From NCBI RefSeq assembly GCF_013408745.1, contig NZ_JACCBJ010000001.1:2976001-3040000 (forward strand): a DNA stretch of 64,000 bases. Direction: 5' to 3'. The notes beneath the pieces were generated by a model that saw nothing but the letters and a program-made list of their open reading frames with translations, ran no database searches and was not told the origin of the DNA. This document shows positions 44,972-52,766 of the stretch, piece after piece. Source of the DNA: Leifsonia soli (lineage in GTDB: Bacteria; Actinomycetota; Actinomycetes; Actinomycetales; Microbacteriaceae). Both the position numbers and the translations under genes were made by a program. Positions within the stretch are counted from its first letter, which is position 1; each line of letters opens with the position of its first letter.

Positions 44972-45921
44972 TAGCGGGGTACTCCTCTTCGTGCGATCTC
45001 GGCGGCCGCCTCCATGTAGGAGAGCGAGCCACTGGAGTTGGTGTCGTAGCTGATGACGCTCTGTCCGTAGCTCGGCGCTTCGGAGATCCGGACCGAGCGA
45101 GGGATGATCGTGTCGAGCACTTCGTTGGGGAAGTGCTCGCGAACATCCGCGGCGACCTGATGGGCGAGGTTCGTGCGGGAGTCGTACATCGTGAGCAGGA
45201 TCGTGGAGACCTGGAGCTTGGGGTTCAGGTGCCGTTCGATCAGCTGGATGTTCTTCAGCAGCTGACTCAGGCCTTCGAGGGCGTAGTACTCGCACTGGAT
45301 CGGAATGAGGACCTCGCTCGCGGCGACGAACGCGTTGATCGTGAGGAGCCCGAGCGACGGCGGGCAGTCGATGAGCACGTAGTCGATGTCGTACTCGTCG
45401 AGGAAGCGGCTGAGGGCGCGCGACAGTCGCTGTTCGCGCGCCACCATGGAGACCAGCTCGATCTCGGCACCGGCGAGATCGATGGTAGCCGGGACCACGA
45501 AGAGCCCGTCGAACTCCGGGCTCTTCTGAATCACTTCGTCGAGCTCGCGGTCATTCACCACCACGTCGTAGACGCTAGGAGTGCCCTCGCGATGCTCGAC
45601 ACTCAAAGCGGTCGACGCGTTGCCCTGCGGGTCGAGGTCGATCACGAGCACCCGCGCTCCCGACTTGGCGAGCGCCGCGCTGAGGTTGACCACGGTGGTC
45701 GTCTTCCCGACGCCACCCTTCTGATTGGAGATCGTGAAGATCCGCGTCTGCGAAGGAAGGGGGAGCGTAGTGGATGCGATCACCTGGCGACGGCGGGCCA
45801 GTTCTTGAATCTCCTGCGCCAGCGGTGTGCCCGCGTCGAAGCTGTCATCCGTCGTGTCGGCATCCGTCACGCTGTCGATCTCACCTACTCCGCCGTGTTC
45901 ATCCTGATGGGGTTGTTTCAC
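44971..45921 (-). CDS. parA: chromosome-partitioning ATPase ParA (Soj)
   Basis: A 316-residue deviant Walker ATPase that moves ParB-parS complexes over the nucleoid. ISNQKGGVGKTTTVVNLSAA is the Walker A region, LDPQGNASTAL and IDCPPSLGLLTINA the A' and B boxes. An acidic tail of about 45 residues precedes the ATPase. The start used is GTG 45921, which is inside a perfect parS and has GAGG six bases upstream; an in-frame GTG 18 codons later is an alternative that would leave parS outside the gene. The start location implies ParB autoregulation. Confidence 0.94.
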   Translation of the reverse strand: MKQPHQDEHGGVGEIDSVTDADTTDDSFDAGTPLAQEIQELARRRQVIASTTLPLPSQTRIFTISNQKGGVGKTTTVVNLSAALAKSGARVLVIDLDPQGNASTALSVEHREGTPSVYDVVVNDRELDEVIQKSPEFDGLFVVPATIDLAGAEIELVSMVAREQRLSRALSRFLDEYDIDYVLIDCPPSLGLLTINAFVAASEVLIPIQCEYYALEGLSQLLKNIQLIERHLNPKLQVSTILLTMYDSRTNLAHQVAADVREHFPNEVLDTIIPRSVRISEAPSYGQSVISYDTNSSGSLSYMEAAAEIARRGVPR

Positions 45922-45928
45922 GTGAAAC
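45915..45928. promoter_or_regulatory. parS site 1 (perfect), over the parA start
   Basis: GTTTCACGTGAAAC, the perfect 14-bp palindromic core of bacterial parS. The parA GTG start codon lies within it. Confidence 0.92.
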
Positions 45929-46095
45929 CTCGTCGCTTTGTGGTGCTCCGCACCGGCTTTCGGCTGGCCGTCGGCACACCCTCAGCGCACCCGTGAACAA
46001 CTCTAACTCGGATGTCCGACGCTTACCGCGCGCCGCGCAACCTGTGGAGAAGTGCGACCCCGAGGATCACCGCAGGCTCGGTCCTCCAGGCCGCC

Positions 46096-46109
46096 GATTC
46101 ACGTGAAAC
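46096..46109. promoter_or_regulatory. parS-like site 2 (one mismatch)
   Basis: GATTCACGTGAAAC, one change from the perfect core. Outside the tandem array. Confidence 0.7.
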
Positions 46110-46195
46110 GGTGGTCGTCGCGGCCTCGCCCCTGACGCGACGTTGTCATGCCGAAGCCCTTCATGGCACAAACGTGCACACGGCACTCTGGGCCG

Positions 46196-46209
46196 ACTTC
46201 ACGTGAAGC
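46196..46209. promoter_or_regulatory. parS-like site 3 (degenerate)
   Basis: ACTTCACGTGAAGC. The central CTTCACGTGAAG is still a perfect palindrome, but three positions differ from the parS core. Confidence 0.45.
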
Positions 46210-46494
46210 CAAGGCACGCGGACCGGCGGTATGACAAGGGAGGGGACCCCGCCTGATCCAGCCGCAGGGCACAGGTCGGGGAGCACCCGAGCATTGTTGG
46301 TGTTCGGGACTACAGGCCGTCGTTCCGCGCAAGGGTAGGGTACGCGGACGTACGCGGCCGGCCGTGTGGCCAGGGCCACAGATTCACAGCGATACGCTCA
46401 GCAACGGCGTCTGCAGGTGCAGCACTCCATCGGATCGCAACCCGCAGCAGAGCGGACAGGGCCACCGGTTGCGTATTCTCGGCACAAGGCCGAC

Positions 46495-46508
46495 GTTTCA
46501 CGTGAAAC
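46495..46508. promoter_or_regulatory. parS site 4 (perfect), array unit 1
   Basis: Perfect GTTTCACGTGAAAC in the first tandem unit, 84 bp from that unit's CTGCAGGTGCAG motif. Confidence 0.92.
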
Positions 46509-46653
46509 TGACCGCGTACGGCTCGGCGCTGTGCCCGGAGGCGGGTCGGTGAAATCCGATCCGCCACGACGCCTGCAGGTGCAGCACGCCGCTGCACCTA
46601 GACCGGCACGGGGAGCGGACCGACCGGCTGCGTCTGGGAGGCCGGGGGTCTCC

Positions 46654-46667
46654 GTTTCACGTGAAAC
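46654..46667. promoter_or_regulatory. parS site 5 (perfect), array unit 2
   Basis: Perfect core, 159 bp after the previous one, followed by CCCAGGACGTACGA. Confidence 0.92.
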
Positions 46668-46815
46668 CCAGGACGTACGAGCCAGCGGTGCGCCCTGAAA
46701 CGGGTCGGTGCAATCCGACCGCGACGACGTCTGCAAGTGCAGCACTCCCCGGACTCCAACCAGCAGGGGAGAGGGCCCCACCCGCGGATCGCGTGTTCCA
46801 GCGCCGCACGCCGAC

Positions 46816-46829
46816 GTTTCACGTGAAAC
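46816..46829. promoter_or_regulatory. parS site 6 (perfect), array unit 3
   Basis: Perfect core, 162 bp after the previous one, followed by CCCAGCTCGTACGACC. Confidence 0.92.
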
Positions 46830-46978
46830 CCAGCTCGTACGACCCAGCGGTGCGCCCTGAGACGGGTCGCTGCAATCCGCTCAGCAACGACGTCTACAGG
46901 TGAAGAACTCCCCGGACTCCAACCAGCAGGGGAGAGAGCCCCACCCGCGGATCGCGTCTTCCAGCGCCGCACGCCGAC

Positions 46979-46992
46979 GTTTCACGTGAAAC
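46979..46992. promoter_or_regulatory. parS site 7 (perfect), array unit 4
   Basis: Perfect core, 163 bp after the previous one, in a unit nearly identical to unit 3. Confidence 0.92.
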
Positions 46993-47135
46993 CCAGCACG
47001 TACGACCCAGCGGTGCGCCCTGAGACGGGTCGCTGCAATCCGCTCAGCAACGACGTCTGCAGGTGCAGCGCTCCTGGACTCGAACCGGCCGGGAGCGGAC
47101 CCGACCGACCGCGTCTTCCAGCGCCGGACGCCGAC

Positions 47136-47149
47136 GCTTCACGTGCAAC
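47136..47149. promoter_or_regulatory. parS-like site 8 (two mismatches), array unit 5
   Basis: GCTTCACGTGCAAC, 157 bp after the previous site. Flanks are those of the array, so this is a mutated copy. Confidence 0.6.
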
Positions 47150-47285
47150 CCAGCACGTACGACCCAGCGGTGCGCCCTGAGACGGGTCGCTGCAATCCGC
47201 TCTGCAGGTGCAGCGCTCCCCGGACTCCAACCGGCAGGAAGCGGGCGCGACCGACGGATCGCGTCTTCCAGCGCCGGACGCCGAC

Positions 47286-47299
47286 GTCCCACGTGAAAC
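47286..47299. promoter_or_regulatory. parS-like site 9 (two mismatches), array unit 6
   Basis: GTCCCACGTGAAAC, 150 bp after the previous site; one half-site is intact. Confidence 0.6.
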
Positions 47300-47446
47300 C
47301 CAGCACGTACGGCCGGGCGGTGCGCCAAGAGGTTCGTCCTGATCTGCGCACCCCGGAAGCGTCTCCGGGAACGAGGCTCTGCCTCACGTCAACCGGCAGG
47401 GGAGCGGTCCGAGCGACCGATCGCGCATCCAGGATCGGCGGCGGAC

Positions 47447-47460
47447 GTTTCACGTGAAAC
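47447..47460. promoter_or_regulatory. parS site 10 (perfect), array unit 7
   Basis: Perfect core, 161 bp after the previous site, in the most diverged unit; the core is kept while the flanks have drifted. Confidence 0.92.
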
Positions 47461-47959
47461 CCAGGACGTGCGGCCAGCCGTTTACCGCGGGAGGTGATAC
47501 GGCCCGGTCCGATCCGATCAAGACGACTTCTGCAGCTTCAGTACTTCGCTCGGCCCGACACCACGTCCGTCCGTGAGGCCACCCACGCTTCCGGACGCGT
47601 CCGCCGGCCCAGCGCCCAGTATCGGTACGCCGCATGGCAGCTCTATCGCCGCCAGACCGCTACCGCCATCGCATGTCGTACGGAATCGGCTCTCTGTTGT
47701 CCCGAACCGCTCGGTCCGCACGACTCATCCGCGGGGGCGGCAGAGCCCGATGTTGCAGGATCGGGCTCGCGAGCCAAAACGTCAATCGCGAACGTCTGAT
47801 TCGTGGGTCCGCCCGATGGCACCCGTGCCTAGTGACGGGGAGAACTCATGGTGCCGCACCAACGTGAGCCCCAACCGACCTCCGACAGACGCCGGCGCGC
47901 AACCGTGGAGGTGGCCCCAGCGAGGAGCAGAGTGCACGCGGACCCTCCACATGGAGACC

Positions 47960-47973
47960 GTTTCACGTGAAAC
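47960..47973. promoter_or_regulatory. parS site 11 (perfect)
   Basis: Perfect core outside the tandem array, in sequence unrelated to the repeat. Confidence 0.92.
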
Positions 47974-48162
47974 ACTGCCCGAACGCCTCCGGGATCGGAA
48001 TTCCGGAGCGGGGATCCTGCGGTGCACCATGCTCGCGCACATCCCGGTCGATTGCCAAATGCAGCGGTCGCTCCACATCTGCGTGCAGACCGCACCACCT
48101 GACGGCCACCGGGTCCTGGGCGGGCAAACCCGGGGGAGACGCGGGCGAACCGCGAACCCGAC

Positions 48163-48176
48163 GTTTCACGTGAAAC
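48163..48176. promoter_or_regulatory. parS site 12 (perfect)
   Basis: Perfect core, 203 bp from site 11. The preceding CCGAC resembles the array flank. Confidence 0.92.
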
Positions 48177-48440
48177 AGGACCACATTGTGCGGCACCATT
48201 CCGGGCGCGACGATCGGTACGCCTGACGAGTCGCCTCTGTCGGGGCCCTGTTTGTCGCGCGAGTCCGTCGCATGAACGGGCCCTACAGACCTTCCGGTTC
48301 CGATACAGCGCTTCGGCACCATGCGAAAGCAGAAAGTGTCCGATGCCTAGTGCAGGACTCGAGCCGGCAGTCCCATAGTTCGCCGCGCCCTCAGTGAGCA
48401 GATGTTGCAGCGTCTACGTTCGACGCCGATCGATGCGATA

Positions 48441-48454
48441 GTTTCACGTGAAAC
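48441..48454. promoter_or_regulatory. parS site 13 (perfect)
   Basis: Perfect core, 278 bp from site 12, no array flank. Confidence 0.92.
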
Positions 48455-49269
48455 CTTGTCCATCGTGAGGCCGGCCAGCGGCGGCACCCCCTCGTGGATG
48501 CCCGCTTCAACGGCCCCCCCAGAGCCCAACCAGCACGGCAGTCTCGCAGTGCGCGCGCGCCGCGCCCCGTTGATTCACCCTCAATGCTCTTCCCTCTGAT
48601 CGGACCACGGGCTCACAACACCGAATCTCAGCGTCTCGACGTCAGCGATGCGGAGAACCAGACGACACCGGATAGGGGAGGGGGAACGCATCCATACGCC
48701 CAGCATGAGAGCGGCGGGAACTCGGTTCACACACGCCATCGCGAGACGACGGATCGACATCCCACTGTCTTGAACCCGAGGGCCGGACGACCAATCGAAT
48801 GGACCACGCCGAGCTTGGTCACCCGGCGCGAGTCACGCCCGCACCGATGATCATCTCGTCAAGGCCTGCCGCCGTGATCTCGTACCTACCGGAGAGAGAC
48901 CGCGGTGCGTGACTCCAACTTCGTTGATGACCCCTTGGCCGAAGGTGCTCGGTCGATACCGACAGACCACAGCCTGTCACAACCGCGACACGGGTTCTCG
49001 GGTCAATCCCGACCAACGAGCCCTGATCTCCATTCAGACCATCCACCCCGCGATAGTCGTGATACCCGTGATGGCCCGTGACCCACCACATGCGAAGCCC
49101 GAGGTCACATGGAGCGATCCAGGGCTCGGAATCAGCCCCATCCGACACCACATCGTGCAAAACCGGAGCGTCCGAGGAGGCGGAGCGAGGCGCACGATGG
49201 CTCTCAGACAACGGAAGCACGCGCTTCGGATGCCACAGAGCGATCCTCAGCCGCATTGGACGGAGTGCG

Positions 49270-49896
49270 TCAGCGGACGCGAGCGCGTATGACCCGGGTG
49301 ACTTCCGCCAGAACGCCCTCGCCGAGGGTCAGAACCTCGATATCGCTCACCTTGTACTTCCTGATTTCCTTGGCCGCCGCCTCGACCTCGGCTGGCGCGC
49401 CCGCGCCCTTCATCAGAACGAGCTCACCGCCGTCCCGGAGCAGGGGAGCCGTCAGGGGGAGGAGCTTGCGGAAGGCACTGACCGCGCGCGCCGTCACCTG
49501 ATCCAGAGGCGCGTCGATGCGCACGTCCTCCGCCCGGGCCCGCAGCACTGTCACGTTCTCAAGGCCCAGTTCGGTGACTTGCTCGTTGAGCCACGCAATC
49601 CGGCGCTCCATCGGCTCGATCAGAACGAACGACACGTCGGGTCGTGCGATCGCGAGGACGAGCCCGGGAAGGCCGGCTCCGCTGCCGACATCACCCACTC
49701 GCCCAGGTCGGAGGAGGGGAGCAACGATGGCGCAATTCAGGATGTGCCGAGACCACAAGCGGGGGAGCTCGAGCGGACCGATAAGTCCGCGCTCTTCACC
49801 CTGGTCCGCGAGGTTCTGAGTGAATCGACGCGCGAGTTCAATACGGTCACCGAAGAGGGCGGCCGCCGCCTCCGGTTCCTGCTCGACGTCGCTCAC
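49270..49896 (-). CDS. rsmG: 16S rRNA (guanine527-N7)-methyltransferase
   Basis: A 208-residue SAM-dependent methyltransferase (GidB) that modifies G527 of 16S rRNA; its loss gives low-level streptomycin resistance in other species. Motif I is VGDVGSGAGLPGLVLAI, followed by FVLIEPMERRIAWLNEQV and ARAEDVRID, ending with the C-terminal GGELVLMKG. GTG start directly after a perfect parS. No classical ribosome site is visible, so it may rely on coupling with khpB, 14 bp upstream. Confidence 0.93.
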   Translation of the reverse strand: MSDVEQEPEAAAALFGDRIELARRFTQNLADQGEERGLIGPLELPRLWSRHILNCAIVAPLLRPGRVGDVGSGAGLPGLVLAIARPDVSFVLIEPMERRIAWLNEQVTELGLENVTVLRARAEDVRIDAPLDQVTARAVSAFRKLLPLTAPLLRDGGELVLMKGAGAPAEVEAAAKEIRKYKVSDIEVLTLGEGVLAEVTRVIRARVR

Positions 49897-49897
49897 A

Positions 49898-49911
49898 GTT
49901 TCACGTGAAAC
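49898..49911. promoter_or_regulatory. parS site 14 (perfect), between khpB and rsmG
   Basis: Perfect core that fills the whole gap between two genes: its last base is part of the khpB stop codon and it ends one base before the rsmG GTG start. Confidence 0.92.
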
Positions 49912-50468
49912 TAGCTCGCCGTGATGACCGTGTAACGATCGCGACCCTCGCCCCGCGAGGTCGAGACGTAGCCACGCTCCGACACCACGTCATGAACAAG
50001 CTTGCGCTCGTAGGAGGACATCGGCGGGAGAGCGGCCTCGGCCGCGCCCTCGTCGAGACGCTCGATCGCGCGGTCGACCAATCGGGCCAGCTCGGCCTGG
50101 CGAGCATCGCGGGATCCCGCGATGTCCAGGATGAGTCGGGAGTACCCGCCGGTCTGGTTCTGCACGGCGAGGCGAGTCAGCTCCTGCAGTGCGGCGACCG
50201 TGTCGGCATTCGCCAACAGAGAAAGATTCGATGCGTCGTCATCCGTGTTCACGGAGATGTAGGCACGCCCATTGCGGGTGTCGATGTCGATGTCACCGTC
50301 GATGTCGGCGATGTCGAGCAGTTCCTCGATGTAGTCGGCAGCGATGTCGCCTTCGCGATCGAGATCGGCAGCGGTCGGTTCGGCCGTCTCGGCCGCCACG
50401 GCGGTGTCGTCCGCAGCCACGTCGGTGAGGTCGGCGGGCTCGGGGGAGGAGGTCTGCACGTCGGTCAT
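49911..50468 (-). CDS. khpB: KH/R3H-domain RNA-binding protein KhpB (Jag)
   Basis: A 185-residue RNA-binding protein. An acidic, Ala/Asp-rich N-terminus (about 1-40) is followed by a KH-like domain (about 45-110; VNTDDDASNLSLLANADTVAALQEL) and an R3H domain (about 120-180; ARQAELARLVDRA, MSSYERKLVHDVV). It forms the conserved yidC-khpB pair and acts in RNA and cell-division control in Gram-positives. It starts 16 bp after the yidC stop. Its stop codon shares one base with parS site 14. Confidence 0.9.
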   Translation of the reverse strand: MTDVQTSSPEPADLTDVAADDTAVAAETAEPTAADLDREGDIAADYIEELLDIADIDGDIDIDTRNGRAYISVNTDDDASNLSLLANADTVAALQELTRLAVQNQTGGYSRLILDIAGSRDARQAELARLVDRAIERLDEGAAEAALPPMSSYERKLVHDVVSERGYVSTSRGEGRDRYTVITAS

Positions 50469-50484
50469 CGGTTGAAGATCCTAA

Positions 50485-51450
50485 CTACTTTCCGGCCTGC
50501 TTCTTCGCGCGCGCCTTGCTCACCGGCTGCACGCGCTGCGGCTGCTGCTTCTTCGGCTGCTCCTCGACGGTCAGCACCGTGGCGCCGTCCTCCTGAACGA
50601 GCTTGCCCTTCTTCGCCAGGCGTGCCTCGCGCGCCTTCGCCGCATCCGAGCCCGGGGTCGGCATGTTGCGGATGACGAGGAACTGCTGGCCCATGGTCCA
50701 GAGGTTCGAGGTCAGCCAGTAGAACATGACACCGAGCGGGAAGGCGAAGCCGGAGAAGAGGAAGACGAACGGGAGCAGGTACAGCAGGATGCGCTGCTGC
50801 TTGAACTGCGGGCTCGCCTTGGTCTCCGGCGACATGTTCTTGGAGACGATCTGCAGCTGCGTCAGGAACTGCGAGCCCGTCATCAGCACGACCATAACGG
50901 CTGCTATGACCATCACGGCGACCTGCGGCGGGTGGGCGTTCATCGCGCCCTGGAAGCTCTGGTGGAGGGGCGCGACGCCGAACAGCGTGGCGTTTCCGAA
51001 CTGCTGCGCGAGCGTCTCGTTCAGCGGACCCACGCCGGCGTGGCCGCTCTGAGCTCCGTTCAGCACCTGGAACAGGGAGAAGAACACGGGCATCTGCAGC
51101 AGCAGCGGCAGGCACGAGCTCAGCGGGTTCGTGCCGGTCTTCTTGTAGAGGTCCATCGTCTCTCGCGACATGGCCTCGCGAGAGAACTGATCCTTCTTGC
51201 CCTTGTACTTGTCCTGGATCTTCTTCAGCTGCGGCGCGATCTCCAGCATCCGTCGCTGGTTCTTGATCTGACGCACGAAGATCGGGATCAGGGCGGCACG
51301 AACGACGACCGTCAGACCGACGATCGCCAGCACCCAGGTGATGCCCGCCGCCGGGTCGAGACCCATCTGCGTAAACAGCCAGTGGAAGGCGACGAGGATC
51401 AGCTCCACGACCCATTTGATGGGCCAGAGGATGGTACCGATGATGTCCAT
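50485..51450 (-). CDS. yidC: membrane protein insertase YidC
   Basis: A 321-residue insertase that places proteins into the membrane with or without SecYEG. Five core helices are visible, starting with WVVELILVAFHWLF. The hydrophilic-groove Arg is in VVRAALIPIFVRQIK, the coiled C1 loop is IKNQRRMLEIAPQLKKIQDK, and PLLLQMPVFFSLFQVL is conserved. The basic tail (KARAKKQAGK) binds ribosomes. No N-terminal lipobox. Nine bases after the yidD stop. Confidence 0.95.
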   Translation of the reverse strand: MDIIGTILWPIKWVVELILVAFHWLFTQMGLDPAAGITWVLAIVGLTVVVRAALIPIFVRQIKNQRRMLEIAPQLKKIQDKYKGKKDQFSREAMSRETMDLYKKTGTNPLSSCLPLLLQMPVFFSLFQVLNGAQSGHAGVGPLNETLAQQFGNATLFGVAPLHQSFQGAMNAHPPQVAVMVIAAVMVVLMTGSQFLTQLQIVSKNMSPETKASPQFKQQRILLYLLPFVFLFSGFAFPLGVMFYWLTSNLWTMGQQFLVIRNMPTPGSDAAKAREARLAKKGKLVQEDGATVLTVEEQPKKQQPQRVQPVSKARAKKQAGK

Positions 51451-51459
51451 GAGTTGTTG

Positions 51460-51789
51460 CTAGGCCCTTCGCTGACTGATGACGCTGCCGTGGCTGGTGG
51501 CCACGACGAATCCGAATGGGGTCACCCGATACCGCGGCTTCTTCGCCGGGGGGACGTCGTCGACCCCGCCGGCCGCCCACGGGTGGCACCGGGCGATGCG
51601 CCGGATGCCGAGGAACGAGCCCACCACCACGCCGTGCAGCTGGATGGCCTGCAGCGCGTAGGCCGAGCACGAGGGGTAGTAGCGGCAGACATCGCCGTAG
51701 AGAGGGGAGATCACGGCGCGGTACGCGCGCAGCACCAGCACCGCGGCATTGCGCGGTGCGAGGAGCACTGCTGCGAGCGCGGTGTTCAT
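51460..51789 (-). CDS. yidD: membrane protein insertion efficiency factor YidD
   Basis: A 109-residue member of the YidD family with the signature ISPLYGDVCRYYPSCSAYALQAIQLHG (shown in parts: SPLYGDVCRYYPSCS, YALQAIQLHG), including the conserved Cys residues, and CHPWAAGGVDDVP. It associates with the inner face of the membrane and helps YidC. ATG overlaps the rnpA stop as ATGA. A C-terminal extension of about 20 residues is usual in actinobacteria. Confidence 0.93.
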   Translation of the reverse strand: MNTALAAVLLAPRNAAVLVLRAYRAVISPLYGDVCRYYPSCSAYALQAIQLHGVVVGSFLGIRRIARCHPWAAGGVDDVPPAKKPRYRVTPFGFVVATSHGSVISQRRA

Positions 51790-52172
51790 GAACGGACGCT
51801 GCCCTTACTGAGATGACTGCGGCTGGTGAAACGGGACGAGGCCCGTGAGAGCTCTTCGTGCAGGCTAGCCCACGGCGCTTGAACGGAGGCTGGCAATGCG
51901 CGCACGACCACGTCGACTCCGGCAGGATCGCCCGGATTCGATGTGTACCGCGGGAGCAGATCGTACGCAGCCGCCTTGAGCCGCCGACGGATCCGGTTCC
52001 GCATCACCGCATTGCCGACCGTCTTGCTCACGATAAAGCCGAATCGCACCACATCGGAGTCCGGATTCGAGCGGATGTACGTGACGGTGGACGCTCCTGT
52101 GAAGCGCGCACCGCGTCGTACGGTCGCCCGGTAGTCCGCCCCCCGCGTGATGCGATTGGCTTTCGCGAGCAC
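51786..52172 (-). CDS. rnpA: ribonuclease P protein component
   Basis: A 128-residue basic protein that binds the M1 RNA and helps mature tRNA 5' ends. The RNR signature is in GNAVMRNRIRRRLKAA, and MLAKANRITRGADYRATVRRG with FGFIVSKTVGNA are family hallmarks. GTG start. Ten bases after rpmH and overlapping yidD by 3-4 bp, as in almost all bacteria. Confidence 0.94.
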   Translation of the reverse strand: MLAKANRITRGADYRATVRRGARFTGASTVTYIRSNPDSDVVRFGFIVSKTVGNAVMRNRIRRRLKAAAYDLLPRYTSNPGDPAGVDVVVRALPASVQAPWASLHEELSRASSRFTSRSHLSKGSVRS

Positions 52173-52181
52173 CGGAAGCGG

Positions 52182-52319
52182 TTACGCCGAGAGCTTCTCG
52201 CGGCCCTTGCGGCGGCGAGCGGAGAGGATGGCGCGACCCGCACGGGTGCGCATGCGGAGGCGGAAGCCGTGGGTCTTCGCGCGCTTGCGGTTGTTCGGCT
52301 GGAAAGTTCTCTTGCTCAT
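52182..52319 (-). CDS. rpmH: 50S ribosomal protein L34
   Basis: A 45-residue highly basic protein ([20 protein letters not shown], then [18 protein letters not shown]), the complete L34. First gene of rpmH-rnpA-yidD-yidC-khpB-rsmG. Open frame upstream is chance, because the standard N-terminus begins here. A minus-strand promoter with -10 TAACTT lies about 70 bp upstream. Confidence 0.97.
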   Translation of the reverse strand: MSKRTFQPNNRKRAKTHGFRLRMRTRAGRAILSARRRKGREKLSA

Positions 52320-52387
52320 ATCTATCTCCGTGGTGGTCTCTTCACAGGCCTGTGCTGAGAGAAAGGGCCAGCACGGGGAGGCCAGGA

Positions 52388-52421
52388 AAGTTACAGGGCA
52401 GCCGAAATGGCCGCAAGTCAA
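52388..52421 (-). promoter_or_regulatory. candidate rpmH promoter
   Basis: Minus-strand -10 TAACTT (52393-52388) with TTGCGG (52416-52411) 17 bp upstream, and an overlapping better hexamer TTGACT (52421-52416) at a longer spacing. Inferred. Confidence 0.4.
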
Positions 52422-52555
52422 CTGATTAAAACTACGGCCTCGGACCGGATGAGGTCAAACCGATCGAGTCAAATCCATTGATTATGCACGGGATTGGCAG
52501 GGAACCGATGCCCGACGCGCCGTCGTATGCCGCCGATCGGATTTGATCGGCCTTC

Positions 52556-52649
52556 TGTGGACAAGTTACCGTGAGGTCGAAAGTTATCCCCAGGCCATGC
52601 CAATTCTGGCCGGAGATCGCTACGGTATTGCTCACACAGCGGTGGATAA
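52556..52649. promoter_or_regulatory. DnaA boxes upstream of dnaA
   Basis: TGTGGACAA (52556-52564, reverse of TTGTCCACA), TTATCCCCA (52584-52592) and GGTGGATAA (52641-52649) match or nearly match DnaA boxes. They occupy the 447-bp rpmH-dnaA gap, which is otherwise promoter DNA. DnaA probably regulates its own gene here, and this may be the upstream part of a two-part origin. Confidence 0.65.
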
Positions 52650-52766
52650 CTCTGTGAATACCCACCGGCGGCATCCGAAGCCGCCAACCCGACGAGAGTC
52701 ACCGGGGGTCGACTCGTCCCCTCGTCGGGCTGACGGCATCCGCAACACAGACGAAGACGGGGAACA

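Larger units (their letters stand above)
46393..47541. repeat. tandem array of about seven 160-bp units, each carrying parS
   Basis: Sites at 46495, 46654, 46816, 46979, 47136, 47286 and 47447 are 150-163 bp apart. The sequence between them repeats too. Each unit has CTGCAGGTGCAG or a variant (46411, 46573, 46731, 46894, 47057, 47202, 47530), then ACTCCCCGGACTCCAACC, GCGTCTTCCAGCGCCG, parS, CCCAGCACGTACGACC and CTGAGACGGGTCGCTGCAAT. Units 3 and 4 are almost identical and the outer units have drifted. No coding potential: the shadow ORFs across it only repeat the translation of parS. Confidence 0.9.
45922..49269. other. gene-poor parS-rich region between parA and rsmG
   Basis: About 3.35 kb with no convincing gene on either strand. 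It holds 12 complete parS or parS-like sites plus most of the one at the parA start, the tandem array, and from 47.6 to 49.3 kb unique sequence with three further perfect parS sites. In other bacteria parA and rsmG are usually adjacent, so this is an expansion. On the minus strand at 48819-49256 there is weak resemblance to the end of a serine hydrolase (HHGYHDYRGVDG, then IDPRTRVAVVTG), perhaps a gene remnant. Confidence 0.8.

Noticed and set aside
46393..47541. CRISPR array
   Set aside because: The regular spacing suggests it, but the repeat is a short parS palindrome and the sequences between copies are themselves repeated; there are no unique spacers and no cas genes.
46310..48322. Many short open frames on both strands of the parS region
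   Set aside because: They share strings such as VSRET and FHVKR that are just parS translated, have no ribosome sites and overlap in all frames.
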